DNA of 64,000 bases from Panonychus citri (lineage: Eukaryota; Arthropoda; Arachnida; Trombidiformes; Tetranychidae), in the NCBI RefSeq assembly GCF_014898815.1, contig NW_026515425.1:32036-96035 (forward strand), given 5' to 3'. A model generated the notes under the pieces. The model did not search any database. It saw only the letters and a program-made list of their open reading frames with translations, and was not told the DNA's origin. Below are positions 49,101-61,894 of this stretch, piece after piece. The first letter of the stretch is position 1; the number at the start of each line of letters is the position of its first letter. The position numbers and the translations under genes are program-made.

Positions 49101-52100
49101 ATCATCAGATGATGAGAATGAGAATGAGAATGGAGAAGATGAGAAGTTTTTTCTCGTTCTCTTATTTTTTCTTCTTCTTCTTCTTTGATCATTTCGAGTA
49201 ATTTTTTTTTCTCTTCTCTTTCGTTTCTCGTTCGAATTCACTAGTTTTTTTCCCTCTTTTTCTTTCATTTTTCTTCCTTTTCTGTTTCTGAGTCTTATCA
49301 TGTCAACTATATCTTAATAACAGGAAAAAGTTTTCGAAGGAAAAATGATAAAGAATATTATTATTTCTCTTTCTTTTTCTCTTTCCTTCTCTTCATAATC
49401 ATCATCATCATCAACTAACAAAGTCTCAGATGATATCAACTTTACTTTTAGCTTTTAGCTTAACTCTCTCACTCACTCCCTCCCTTTTGTTGTCATCATG
49501 ATGATTATGATAATGGTGATAATAGTAATTTCTGTGATGATAAAGATGAAAACTCTTATATTATCATTTTTCTCTTTCTTTTTCACTCTGTTTTCTTATT
49601 CTTTTTCCTTAGTTGACCAATCGGTCTCTTCTGTCGAGTCAGTGTAAATAAATAGGTTATTATGGGTTCAATGATTGATCCAATTAGATTTACTTAGTGA
49701 ACCAGAGGGGGGAATGAGTATGATGATGATAATATTGATGATGACGAAAGTGAGCATGATGATTATCATTCAGTGAGGCAAACAAATTTAGGCTTTTATT
49801 TGGCCACAAAAGTCAACATAATCACTGTAAACCGATATTAAGCTAAAGCTGAAACTTCATCTTAATCTTTATCTTTTGTTTTCATTGATAATGACACCGG
49901 TGAGCTTCAGGGTGGTGGTGGTGGTGTTGAAGATGGAGATTTAATTGAACTGGTTAAGCTATTAACAGGAAGAAAAACAATAAACTGTATTTATCATCAT
50001 AATAATGATGACAGTTAATAGTTATTTCTTAATGCGTCTTAACCATCTTTCATCATCATCATCTTCTCTCATCTTCATCCCTTCATCATCATTAACAGTA
50101 ATTCACACACTTAAAGACATCATATTAATACACACTAATCTTTTTAAGAAGATAAAGATGATCAGGATGATATTGATCATTCAATCAAATTGTTTAATGA
50201 GTTAATCAGTTGAGTCTAATTTCCGTCTAATCAAAATCTCATCCGATCTCAAATTCAGATTCAGATTAAGTTCTGAGCCTCTTTTTTTCATATCTGTAGC
50301 TTGAAATAATTGCTTTCGCTTCAGTGATGATGATGACGACGATGATGAAGATGAAGATGATGAGGTGATGATGAGAATGAGGTGGGGTTGATGTGAAAAA
50401 TGAGAAGTTTTGACAAAGAGGAAAAAAAATGTCATCAAAGTTAATATTATTAACTTAATAGTAACTTGAAGGCAAAGTGGTGACAATGATGAAGAAAAAG
50501 AAAGTAACTTTAATTAGAAAAAAATTTTACTCTGTTAATTACAATCAAGTTAATTTAATAATCATTGTAGTTTCTTATGGCTTATGGTTAGTCTTCAATT
50601 AATGATCAACTAATTTTCAGTTGCATTTCATGTTTGCCTAATTTTTTTTTCTTGCTTCTTCATCATCATTATGATGATGACAAATTACAGTTGACTTGTG
50701 CTGATGAAGAAGATACCAGATGATAAACCAGGATGATGATGGAGGTAAAATGTCAAGACTTTAAGTCACGATATGTTGACATGAAAATGTTCATTCTAAG
50801 TAACATTTACCTTAGATTTTTGCATCTTTCATTTGATTTTATCACTGATTCTCTTTAAGCATTTACCTGTTCCCATTTATCTCACTTAAATCATTACCGT
50901 CAGAATTTTGACTCAGTTTAATTTAATTTGGAAGAAAAATTATCTCTCATTTCTATTTCTCTTTCATTTACATTCATAATTAAATATTGATTAGAAAAGT
51001 TTTTTCTCCTTCAACATTGTCACTTTTTGTCACCATAATCAACTTGAGTTACTTTCCATCAACATCATCAGTTGATTCTCAATTTAATACTGAGTTTCAT
51101 TTCATATCCGAAATTGACTTGATAAGCTAAGCAAAAAATAGCTCATGCAAATACTTACGATATACTTTACCTTTAAATCAGAACTTTTTTTTATCGTTCT
51201 AACTCAATCAAGTTAAGCGATCTTTTTATCACATAATCAATGGGACGATAATGGTGATATTGAAGAGGATTCCAGGGAAAATAGAGTTGACAAAGTTTTC
51301 TGATGAAATCCCAATTGGAATCGAAAGTGAAACTTGATATAACATTTTAAATGTTTTAAAATTTCAAGTTTTCTTCATTCTCAGAATCCTTGTTAACGTA
51401 GATCTATTTAAATACCTGAATCAGCAAGAAAACAGATGATTATAAAATCCCCTGAAATCCCTGATACTGAATCATCACCTTCATGAGTAAAATAAATAAA
51501 CCATAGACTGTAATCATGACTGTATATTCATTGATTGGTTTCAATTTAAATCCAATAATAGATAGTTAATATTACAATTAACATTACTCATACTCACTAT
51601 GGCTTAGAATTCAAGATTAGGGATGAAATTTAATCAAAGAATCGGAAAAATAATCAAGATGATTACATGAGTTTTTCAAATGGATCATAATGAGTTGATA
51701 GTGAAAAAGATTAGGATCAGTGATTCACCTTAAATTCAAGTATCATGTTCCCTGTTAACTTTACCATGATAATCAACGTGGAAAATTGGAAAATTTAAAT
51801 TGGAAATCATTTTTCTCTCTTTCATCCAACATCAACAATGAAAACCACTGGTTCCAAGTATTCAGTTAATGGTCCACCTGAGTATCTGCTATTGATCAAG
51901 TTCAATAAGGTGAAGTTATTATAATATCAGATAAATGGTAATTTCTTGGCTTGTGTCTATTACTTTCAACATACAATCATGATAATCATGAGTCTGATAA
52001 TGTTATTAACAAGGAAATAAGAGATTTAATGGAGTATCATCGTCAATCCTTATCCTTATTCTCATCATCATCATCATTATCTTCATTGATTATTTTTTAT

Positions 52101-55100
52101 CTTCTCTATCATCATCGGAATGAGCCTCAGAGATGAACATGAACATTACATGTATTGATGAAGGGAAAAAAATGTTACACTTCAGGATTCTTAATGAGTG
52201 TCACTTATTCCAAGAGAGATTAGTTTCAAACAGGAATAACCATTTCAACCTTTACCTTCATCATGATGATGATGATCATCATCATGATTATCAGAGTCTT
52301 GAGATATTTTCTGATTGGCTATCAAATTAATGTCCTCAATGTCGCCATATTGACTCTGGTTCATTATTGATAACATGAAGTGATAAGAATAAGGGAAAAG
52401 TGTCACAAAAAAAACTAAAGATTCCTAATGATTCTGAGTATTATCATGATAAATATCAAATTTTTCAGTATCAACATTTTTAGAGGAACTTTTTTCAACT
52501 AGAAACTTTGTTTCTTCATTCAGTAAATGAAGTAATTAATGTTCAATATCTTGATGATCAAAAGTTAATCTTGATTGATTTATATAAATCTTATTTACTT
52601 GCTCATCTAATCTGATAATAAATTTTGCACCTAATCAACTGGACATTAGATAATCTCCTTTTTTCATATTAGTTGTAACAATGTATTAACTTGATTGTTA
52701 TCAGTTGATTGTCATTCGCAAGTTCTAAGATGATAATCAAAAGTTACGATTCGATGGCAAAAACAAATTTTCCTCTTCCATCATTAATAATTGCTTGATA
52801 ATTATGATACATTAATCACTTTTTTGGGACTCACCAATAAAGTAGATTAATCATCTCCTTATCAAAAATGTTTCCTAGTGATTTTAAGTGATTAACTGAA
52901 TTGTTGCAATCACAATTCAAGTCAATCAAGAAACAATTTAATGATAATATTGAGAAAAAAATAATATAAACACAATTGTGTTTGAAGATTGATTGATTTA
53001 CAAAGTAATGTCATTCAAATTGATCAAGTAACATCATTAAAATCAACGGGAATGATTAAATTGGTTTAATTTGTTGACCTTTCGACTATAAGTATAAATG
53101 AACAAGCAACAATTAAATTGATTGGACACAATTTAGTGATTAATTTAGTTTTTGTTGGTTGATTAGAAGACAACAAAGTTCAAGACTCGTTGGATTCACT
53201 TTGAATTGATTACTTTTTCTGGTTTCCTGACTGATTAACTGATTAATTGTTGGAATCTCATTTAAGTTCACAGTGTTAATTACCTTTAACAGCTACAGAA
53301 AACACAATTAACTTTTACTTTGATTTCAAAATTACAATTTACTAATCAACTGAAAAGTAAATTAATTTTAATCTTAAAAATGTTTGATACAAACAATTTG
53401 ATCAAATCAATTGATTGACAGATGAACAAATTAGTTTAAGCTTTTTGTATCCACTCAATTTGATTGTAACTATTGGTAATCAACAATTCAAACTTTCAAA
53501 TTGATTAGTGTCAATTATCAGGTTTCCATCGTCAAGTTAATTGATAATATTGATAAAATGTCAGGACAATTGACTAAAGAATCAGAAACCCAATGATGAT
53601 CAATTTGAATTTGATTGGTATTAATATTAATGTGAACCATTAACGTTAATTGTTACCGTTAATAATAGAAATCAAGACATTTATATGTAGATTTATTTAT
53701 CATTTACTGATCATAATTAGTGATTTCAATTGTTTTGTTTATATTAAACTATTTCCGTAAATTGTTGGTAAGATAATTATTACAAATTAACTGTAAATTT
53801 GTTGCCAACAATTTGATTATGATAAATGATTTTGATTAATAATGATTATCATGTTTTTCCTGAATAAAAATCTGAAACAAATAATGATTTACAATATAAG
53901 GTCAGCATTTTTTGGGAGTGAAAATTTAACTGATTAAAGTTAAATATTAATAACAATTATCTAATGATGAAAAGTTATCTAGATTAAATTAACAATTAGA
54001 ATGATAAATTTTTCATCTTTCTTTCATCATCATCAATTTCAATGATTCACTAACAGCAAATTTCATTGTTCTTTGTCATGGTTCAGCTAATTATCATGAT
54101 GATTATTATTATTATTTCTCATGTTTTGTTGTTGGCATGAAAAAAAAGTTCTGATTCTAGATTCAGATAATAACGATAATGATGATGATGAATGAGATAA
54201 TTCATTTGTATTATCTAATTTTGAATAGTAATTGTTATTACCATGTAATTATCATCAATTTGTGAATTTCAATTTTTCCTTCCATAGAAATGGAAAACAA
54301 TAACAATGAGATAAGGTCACTTTCTTTCTGAATGTTATCGAGTTAATCTGATAATGATCATGTTCATGCTTCATGGGTCAAATCGATATTCACTTTTTTT
54401 CCTGGAAACGAAGAGAAAAAAAAACTTCTCACCTTTAGAACGTATTTTTTGCCTTGTTCGAAACAAATTTCGAACTCTAATTTTGACACTAATAGTAGTT
54501 CTCTCTCAGTGTCCCTCCCATTCATGATAATGATGAATGTGACAACAAAAAATGTAGATTGAAATTGATTGATTAGATTTCATCGAATTGAATGAAATTT
54601 GAACAAAGTACAAAAAACGTGAGAGATGAAATTGAATTGCTAAAAGGGAATTGATTATGATAACATTGAATTTACTTTGAAAACTAATAGAACTTTTTTT
54701 CCATCGAACTTACTCTTTAGAAAGTTTTCTTCTTTTCTTTCGGATTTTCGAACAAAAAAATTTCAAATTCTCCATTTGTGTTACTTTTTCTTTCTTTCTT
54801 TTTCTTTCTTCATTATTTTATCCTGAATTTCTGAGGTAATAAAAAACTATCTGTTCAAAAGTGTTCATTCAATTGGTTCATTCAAATGAATATTGAATCA
54901 CGATTATTATTATGATGACGATGATTATCATTTGGATGACCAATGTCCGCATGGATACACTTCTTATAATGATAATTTTTAAAAATACTGAACAGTATTG
55001 ATAATGTCTACTGATCAGGAAGGGAAAGGAATAAAAATAAAATGGTAACTCGATGAGAAAAAAAGTTCTTAATTTAGATAACCTTTTAAATTGAGTATAA

Positions 55101-56125
55101 CAAGCAATTGAATGATTATGAACAACTTTCATCTTATCATCAAGAATCATCATGCTTTTCATCCCTTATCCTCCATGTCACCATGAAGATAAGTCTCCTT
55201 CATCCTCATCTTTAGATTTGTTTCCTAAGTAATTCAATTATCAGGTTATTCGGGTTTTCCTAATATCAGAAAATATCATGGAAATAGAAACCTCAGAATA
55301 AGATGAATTCAGTGGTTGGAATATCTTGGTAAGAAAAGAATCATGAAATGATATTATCGGTGTAAATTCATTTTATTGCTCTTTTGTAGATCGATAAATA
55401 TCATGGATTATCCGTTCCAATTGGAATTAAATTATCAACCAGTTTCGAATCATTTCTTAATCCTTTCTTAGATAAATTTTCTTCTTCTTAACAATCATTT
55501 AAATTGGAGTTTAACTAATCCACTGATTAGCATTTCAATTGACAATTTGTTCAACTTGATCTTTAAAAAGGCTCAATGTATTAACTAAAACAATTTAATC
55601 TAAATTGTCATTAGATTACAACCAATTTGATTAACTAATTTCATTTCAAAATCTAGAGTTGATTTCGTTCACAAATCATTTAAGTTTTCCCATGTCCACT
55701 TGAGCTTTAACATTGTTCAACTTATTGTCACATTAATTGTGATTTAGTTTAATTGTCCATCACAATTTAACTTTTCTTTCAACTCAATTAGGTTGATTTG
55801 ATGACCAAATTGAAAGAATAAATTGTTCAGAATCAAATCAATAAAGAGAAGGAAAGAAAAATAGTAAAAATCATTTTCCATTGATTCATAAAGAAAACTT
55901 TCCAACTTGTGATCATTGTAACAATTAAGTTGATTGCAACTCGATTACCATAATTATATTAACATTCACAATTTAATCTTTTAGTTTCGTGATATGCTAA
56001 TCAATGATTGAATTTTTCTCTTCTTCCATTGGTCAATATAAAGATCGATTGATTCAATTGTTTGTTTTGTTTTCGTTTTTTAATTTTCGCAATTAGTACT
56101 AATCTTAATTTTCTCATTTCAACAG
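34162..56125 (+). other. Probable very long intron, low-complexity DNA
   Basis: About 22 kb without a credible exon. The sequence is dominated by ATC/GAT trinucleotide runs (for example about 34889-34912, 46797-46821, 46972-46992, 47388-47408), pyrimidine-rich runs (47140-47460, 49360-49395) and frequent TGATAA/TTATCA words. From about 52.5 kb the texture changes to TTGATT/AATCAA-rich. Open frames here (for example at 45091-45387, 47131-47756, 49068-49301, 50202-50486) have low-complexity Ser, Phe, Ile, Arg composition and no family resemblance. I see no mobile element with clear ends. Confidence 0.45.
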
Positions 56126-59100
56126 CAAATGTTATCGAGGATCCAGCTTATTGTGCTTATTCACTCAAACTCATCTCTGTGATACTTATAATTACAAGTT
56201 TACCATTTTCCTTATTCTTCTGCATTAAGGTAAAGTATAAGCACTTTGGTCATTCCTAGTAAGAGATATCATTGTCCATTCACTTGAAGACAATATTGAT
56301 TTACTTTTATTGTATTTACACACATGATTTAATATCTTTAATAATCTATCTCATTAATCCAATATTTCTGTTTTTATTGTCTTTCTCTCTCTCTCTCTCA
56401 TTCACTTTTTTAGGTTGTCCAAGAATATGAAAGAGCAGTTATTTTCCGGTTAGGTCGTTTGGTAACCGGTGGTGCTCGAGGACCTGGTATTTTCTTCATC
56501 ATTCCTTGTATTGATACTTATTCTAAGGTTGACCTAAGGACAGTTTCATTTGATGTTCCTCCTCAAGAGGTATTATTATCATCAATCTCATCTTCTTTCT
56601 CTCTTTCTCTCTTCCTAACATCTTACATATCCTCAATATCATCATCTTCTAACATAGTCATCATCATCATCATTGTCATTGTCATCCTTATCCTCGTCCT
56701 CATTATTATTATTATATCTTTTCTTATTTCTGCTTTTTTCCTTTTCTAACTTGTAACTACAATTTCATATCATATATTACATGTGAAAAGGAGTAGAGAG
56801 CAAGTTGGGGGAAAAAGTATAAAATAAAAGCTTTATACGGTTGAGGAAACGGAAAACTACCATCTTCTAGTATATAATTGAGGAAGGGAAGACAAACGTT
56901 GAAGAAATAAGGATGGACACCATGAAGGAGAAAGGAGAAGATGAAGATGACAAGAGAAAGAGATCAATAAACATCCATGAGTATTCATCTGAAAAAAAGT
57001 AAAAAGATGTAAGAGAGAGAGAGACCATAGTAAAAGAGGGAGAAGGAGAAACAAGGAAAACCTTTACTATTATTTATTATTACTTTTCATCATCATTATT
57101 ATTACGATAATACATACACACACATATATATATATGTACATGTAGACTGATGAGTTACTTACTCCTTTTCCGTTTTTAGTAAAAATGTTGGGAGTAAAGG
57201 TAACGGTAAACGAGAGAGAGAAACGATAATAATCATTGTGGGTTGTCTTGGATCGTATTCACTGAGAGATAATCATTGAAGGATAAATATAAGAGATCAG
57301 TTTGATAACAAGAGAAATGTAACAAATCATTGGTAAAATCCCTTACAATCAACTTTACCTTTTCTTCATCTTCCTCCTTCTTCATCTTCATCTCCATCAT
57401 CATTATCATCATTCTATTTCTTCTCATTTTCTTCTTGACCATTGATATAAAATGTTTATATTGAACCAACATTAGAAAATAGTAATACATGTAGAGTATA
57501 TTTTTCATGATCGAAAAGCTTTTCCTTGATTTGATGGATCCTTTTAACCGTCTCACTCTCTCACTGTTATTACAACTTGACCATTAACTTGACCGTATCA
57601 AATGTATAAACATTTCATTTTAGCCTTTAAATTGCTCCCCATCTCTCTCTCTCTTACCTGATTGTTGTAATAATAACGATGATGATAATGATGATAGGAA
57701 AAGCTTTACAAGGTTCACTTGATTAGGGATAAACATCACCCCAAAACTGATTATTCCGTTTTCTTGATTACAATCTAATTAACTCAACCAGAAATCATTG
57801 TTTCTTTTCGTCCTCATCCTTTTTCTTATTGTTATTGTTTCTTTCCTACTTATTATTAGTATTATATTGTTATTATTATAACATTGGTTATAATCAACTG
57901 AGTAAGCAAAACAATTTATTGATTAACATTTTGATTGATTGATTGAATGTAACCAACTTGTTTGTAATAACATACAAACATATGATAATACTGATGATTA
58001 TGATAAATCAATGGTGATAATGAGCAAAAGTTATCCAAGTTTAACAAATTAATTAAATGAAAACAGGAAGAAACAAAACACAACAATTAATTATTATCAG
58101 AACCACAACAATTTAATTCAAATCAGGTTAAAATGTTTTCCTTTTTCATTGTCAACATGATATTTACTTTGCAACCTTAATGATAATCATCTCATTGTTT
58201 TCTCCTTGTTGTGAATTATAATTAGTTGATTGTTTATCTGATAATTATTATGTTACTTCATTCCCTGTGTTCATTGTCTGATTTACATTAAATATAATTA
58301 AACAACAAAGTTGATTGTTGTTGTTTCTCTAATTTGTTATTCACTTTATAGTTATCAATGTGTATTCATGATTATCATGAATGCTTTTATTATTATTTCA
58401 TTAATTCAATAGACTTTGTGAATATAATTGAATTACATGATTATTTACTTGTCTATTTGATTTTTATTTGTTTCAATCATTGACAATTGATCAAATTGAA
58501 AAGATAATTGAAATCAATTGAATTGGTGATTAATTAGCGTTTTCTCTGATTTTTTTTGTTCCTTCTCTCTGATTAGATTTTATCAAAAGATTCTGTAACT
58601 GTGGCTGTCGATGCTGTTGTTTATTTCCGGATCAGCAATGCGATCGCCTCAGTTTCCAATGTTGAAGATTACGCGAGATCAACACGACTTTTGGCCGCAA
58701 CAACGCTGAGAAATGTTCTGGGTACTAAAAATTTATCAGAAATTTTATCCGAACGAGAATCAATTAGTCACATGATACAATCGAGTTTGGATGAAGCAAC
58801 TGATTCATGGGGAGTTAAAGTGGAAAGAGTTGAAATGTAATTATTGATCTGATTTCGAAAAAAAAAATATCCAATCGAATTTCAATTTCGATTCAATTTG
58901 AGATTTTAAAATGGAATTTTCTCTTTTTTCTTAAACAGTAAGGATGTTCGTTTACCTGTTCAACTGCAACGTGCTATGGCCGCTGAGGCTGAAGCTGCAC
59001 GAGAAGCTCGTGCCAAAGTGATTGCTGCTGAAGGTGAACAACGAGCATCTCGAGCATTAAAAGAAGCTGCTGAAGTAATTGCCGATTCTCCTGCAGCATT

Positions 59101-59311
59101 ACAATTGCGATATCTGCAAACTCTTAATTCAATAGCAGCGGAAAAAAATTCAACCATCGTTTTCCCCGTTCCTATGGAGCTGTTCAGAGGGTTCGTGGTT
59201 GACACCGATCATAAGCATAGTTCCCATCGGCATCATTCCAATCAGGAGACAATTGATTTTGGTTCAAACGATGATGAGATTCTTGAAGGACGAGGATTGG
59301 AAAGTGAATGA
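56126..59311 (+). CDS. STOM: Stomatin/MEC-2-like membrane protein (band 7/SPFH), core exons
   Basis: Exons: 56126-56229, 56414-56569, 58577-58836, 58939-59311 (stop TGA 59309-59311); all junctions are GT..AG and in phase. With the candidate first exon the protein would be about 369 residues. In order: a hydrophobic hairpin segment with the conserved proline kink (LKLISVILIITSLPFSLFFC), the VVQEYERAVIFRLGR start of the SPFH domain, GPGIFFIIPCID, TVSFDVPPQE, the ILSKDSVTVAVDAVVYFRI strand, RNVLGTKNLSEILSERE, VERVEIKDVRLPVQLQRAMA, the coiled-coil AEAEAAREARAKVIAAEGEQ and ALQLRYLQTLNSIAAEKNST with the oligomerisation tail. Stomatins are inner-leaflet, cholesterol-binding scaffolds that oligomerise and modulate ion channels, including mechanosensitive ones. 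The C-terminus (HKHSSHRHHSNQE...) is specific to this protein. All key residues are present. Confidence 0.93.
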
Positions 59312-60639
59312 CAACTAAGGTTGGCCTCGAATAGATTAAATCATCGTCATAATCAATCAACTAATCAACCAGAATTCAATATGGGTCATGCATTAAGAAG
59401 ATTCTCTCTGGCCCTTCCGATTTTTCAACCTCGTCGACTTGTACCAACAACATTTTCGACTAAACTAAACAATTAATATACACAAATCGCCATCAATCAA
59501 TTAATTTTAAGAAAATCATCTTAATCAAAACGCATTTACAAAAAGAAAATCATTTCTATTACAATTACCAAGACTCTTCTCGTTGATTGTTTGATCGATT
59601 AACATTCCCCCCAAAGGTTAATGGTGGACAATTGATTTTTTTGTTGTCACTGTTGTTTGTTTGATCTTAAGTGATAATTAATCACAGGGCCAATAATAAA
59701 TTGATTCCAATTATGTAAATATTTATTACCGTTTATTGCAAGAATGAAAAATCTTTGCGATTTCAATCAAGTTTTTTTTTCTGTTTTTAAATCACAATTT
59801 ACAGTTATAACAACAGAATCATGTCCATAATTATAAATTAACGAAAAAAAATCTTCCGAGGCCAACAAATAATTCACAAAAAAAGAATGACAAGAAAACT
59901 TAATCCAGTTTGGGGAGAAATCTCACAATTAATTGCAATCAATGAGATTGATCATCAACTACATTGAGATCTTCGTATGATGATAATCAAAACAAATTAC
60001 ATTTCAAATAGCACAAAACAATTAATTCCGTTGAAATGAAAATCTTTTTTTCTTCTTTAAATTACCTTTACCTTTTCAATCACTTTCTCAATTGTTAGAT
60101 AATTGAAATGAATCAAAATTATAAAAAATCTCAATTGTTGAACACAACTCAAGGTATTTGAATGTATAATCTGAATTAAAGAAACAATTTATACACAATT
60201 TCTTGAACGTTTATGGAAACGAATTGTTTTTCGCTTAAAATTTCAGAACTTTGATTGTTCGCTGGATAATTAACTGTTCAGAATGAATGAGATTCCATAA
60301 ATAAATTGAGACTTAGAGTTTTTTCCAAAGTGAAACTGTTGAAAAATAGAAGAACATTAGATTAATTGGGATGGATTGTCGATGGAAAGGTAATTACATG
60401 AAACAATCGTCAGGAACTGAAGAGAAATACATTTTCTTTTCTTTGATTCTTTATTTCTTTTCTTTATCTTTTCATTGAATGTCCTTCTTAATTTTGTCTA
60501 ATACATTATCATTATGAGACACATCAAATATGTATAGACAGAGAAAGAAAGAAAGAGAAAAAGCGAGAGAGAGAGATAGAGGGAGAAAAGGAAGAGAGAT
60601 AAAGAAAGAAAAAGAGGAAGAGGGAAAGAAGAGAAAAGA
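59312..60639 (+). other. Stomatin 3' UTR and intergenic sequence
   Basis: A polyadenylation signal AATAAA lies at 59695-59700, about 385 bases after the stop codon. Further right is AT-rich spacer ending in a purine-only (GA/AAAG) tract at about 60538-60640, where the LC8 palindrome begins. Confidence 0.5.
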
Positions 60640-60640
60640 A
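60538..60640. repeat. Purine-rich (GAAA/GAGA) low-complexity tract
   Basis: About 100 bp almost free of pyrimidines on the plus strand, abutting the left edge of the LC8 inverted repeat. It is not mirrored at the right edge. Confidence 0.7.
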
Positions 60641-61418
60641 GAATTTGTCTATCTGAGATAGATGATTGATTAATTGGTGAAGAAAATACTATCCAGATTT
60701 AAAAAGCAATATGGCAACTTGACCCAGGTAAAAGTAAATGAAATGTTTAGTTTCATGGGTTACATATGAACCAAAATTACGACCCACAATACAATGCCAG
60801 GTTGGGTTGTATTTCTTGTCAAACTCCTTCTTTATAAAAGCAGCAATATCCTTCTCAATATTATACTTGTCCAATGCTTGGATTGATGTATTGATAGCAT
60901 CATCTTGCATCTCGTCACTCATGTCGGCATTTTTAACCACAGCTTTCTTATCCGTACTCATCTATAAATAAATAATGATAATATTACAACAAAATAGAAA
61001 AATAATCAAATCATCAATAAACAATCAACAAAACAATTCAAATAAACAATCACTTCAAATACAATTCATAAAAAAGAGAAGCAATAAATATTAATAGTAT
61101 AAATACAAATAGAGAGATTAAAAAAAAGAGTGAAAAAAAATTCTATTTAACAAAAAACCGAAACCAAGAGACAGACACAAAAAAGTAAGAAACAAAGAAA
61201 GAGCAAGTCAAGGGAAAAGAAAGACAATTGGCAAAGAAAAAGTAATACTCACATTGAACTAATTTTATTTACCGATGACACCACAAAAATGTGACAAATA
61301 AATATCACTTTTTTAAACAGTTCTATGGATAGAAAACAATTGATAAAATAAAATTATTACCAACAATTAATTGTCAAAATTTATAAATCAAATACATGAG
61401 GTGAAAAAAAAACAAGAA
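60640..61418 (-). repeat. Left arm of the LC8 palindrome
   Basis: This arm of about 779 bp is the reverse complement of 61895-62676 and contains one whole LC8 coding exon, its 5' UTR intron and upstream sequence. I found the coding part identical. In the intron I found only a few differences: homopolymer length, one substitution (GATTGTTTATTG versus GATTATTTATTG) and a missing ATT unit. Confidence 0.9.
60689..60961 (-). CDS. DYNLL: Dynein light chain LC8 (DYNLL/Cut up), copy 1
   Basis: A 90-residue protein in one coding exon: MSTDKKAVVKNADMSDEMQ, ALDKYNIEKDIAAFIKKEFD, KKYNPTWHCIVGRNFGSYVT, HETKHFIYFYLGQVAILLFK. It matches the whole LC8 family (usual length 89), with the two N-terminal helices and the beta-sheet that forms the dimer and binds TQT-type linear motifs. 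LC8 is a cytosolic hub: dynein subunit and dimerisation adaptor for many proteins. A 3' splice site TTTATAG sits directly before the ATG (on the minus strand); the likely donor (GTGAGT) is near 61255, giving a 5' UTR intron of about 290 bp. The product is identical to copy 2. Confidence 0.95.
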   Translation of the reverse strand: MSTDKKAVVKNADMSDEMQDDAINTSIQALDKYNIEKDIAAFIKKEFDKKYNPTWHCIVGRNFGSYVTHETKHFIYFYLGQVAILLFKSG

Positions 61419-61894
61419 ACTACATTGACAATACAGAGAAAGAGAGAGGGCGTTGTGATGTTAATCTCCAATCGGAACTTGTTCCGGATTGAGTTAGAAA
61501 AGCGCATGTCACCAATTCTGTTTAACTTTTTCTAAAAAACCATTCGAATCATTTAAATGGTTAAAACAACAATTAAAAAGAATAATCAAATTAATTAATT
61601 ATCCTCACAATTAAAAAGGATAGAAAAAATTAGAGAAAAATGTGAACACAAATTACTTGCCTTTGGATTTGAATGTTACCCTTAAAGAAAGAAAGTCGAA
61701 ACTACCGCTCAGTCTTTGCTTTCTCCTCTTTTGATTGGATGAAAAAAAGGTTCATCTTTATGATAGAAACTCTTGTATCCATGGTAACCGATGGAAACTC
61801 CACCAAGTAGTCGACTTGTTAATTACAATTCACTCCACTCCTTCAATAAATATTCAATTCAAATCTGTTGTTATTTTTTTCTGTCTCTTCTTGA
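61419..61894. promoter_or_regulatory. Spacer of the LC8 palindrome, candidate divergent promoter
   Basis: 476 bp of non-mirrored sequence between the two arms. Both LC8 genes are transcribed away from it, so their promoters must lie here or in the inner ends of the arms. It contains slightly GC-richer patches (TCCAATCGGAACTTGTTCCG near 61468; GTATCCATGGTAACCGATGG near 61776). No TATA box can be assigned. The open frame at 61735-61923 is probably fortuitous. Confidence 0.45.

Noticed and set aside
49068..49301. Lys/Arg-rich and Ser-rich open frames on opposite strands
   Set aside because: Both are translations of the same purine/pyrimidine tract; no protein-like complexity.
50202..50486. Minus-strand frame with a poly-Ser run
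   Set aside because: The Ser run is a TCATCG-type microsatellite; no conserved sequence around it.
60738..60971. Open frame of 77 codons antisense to LC8 copy 1 (and its mirror at 62344-62577)
   Set aside because: It is the complementary-strand shadow of the LC8 coding exon; it exists twice only because the exon is duplicated.
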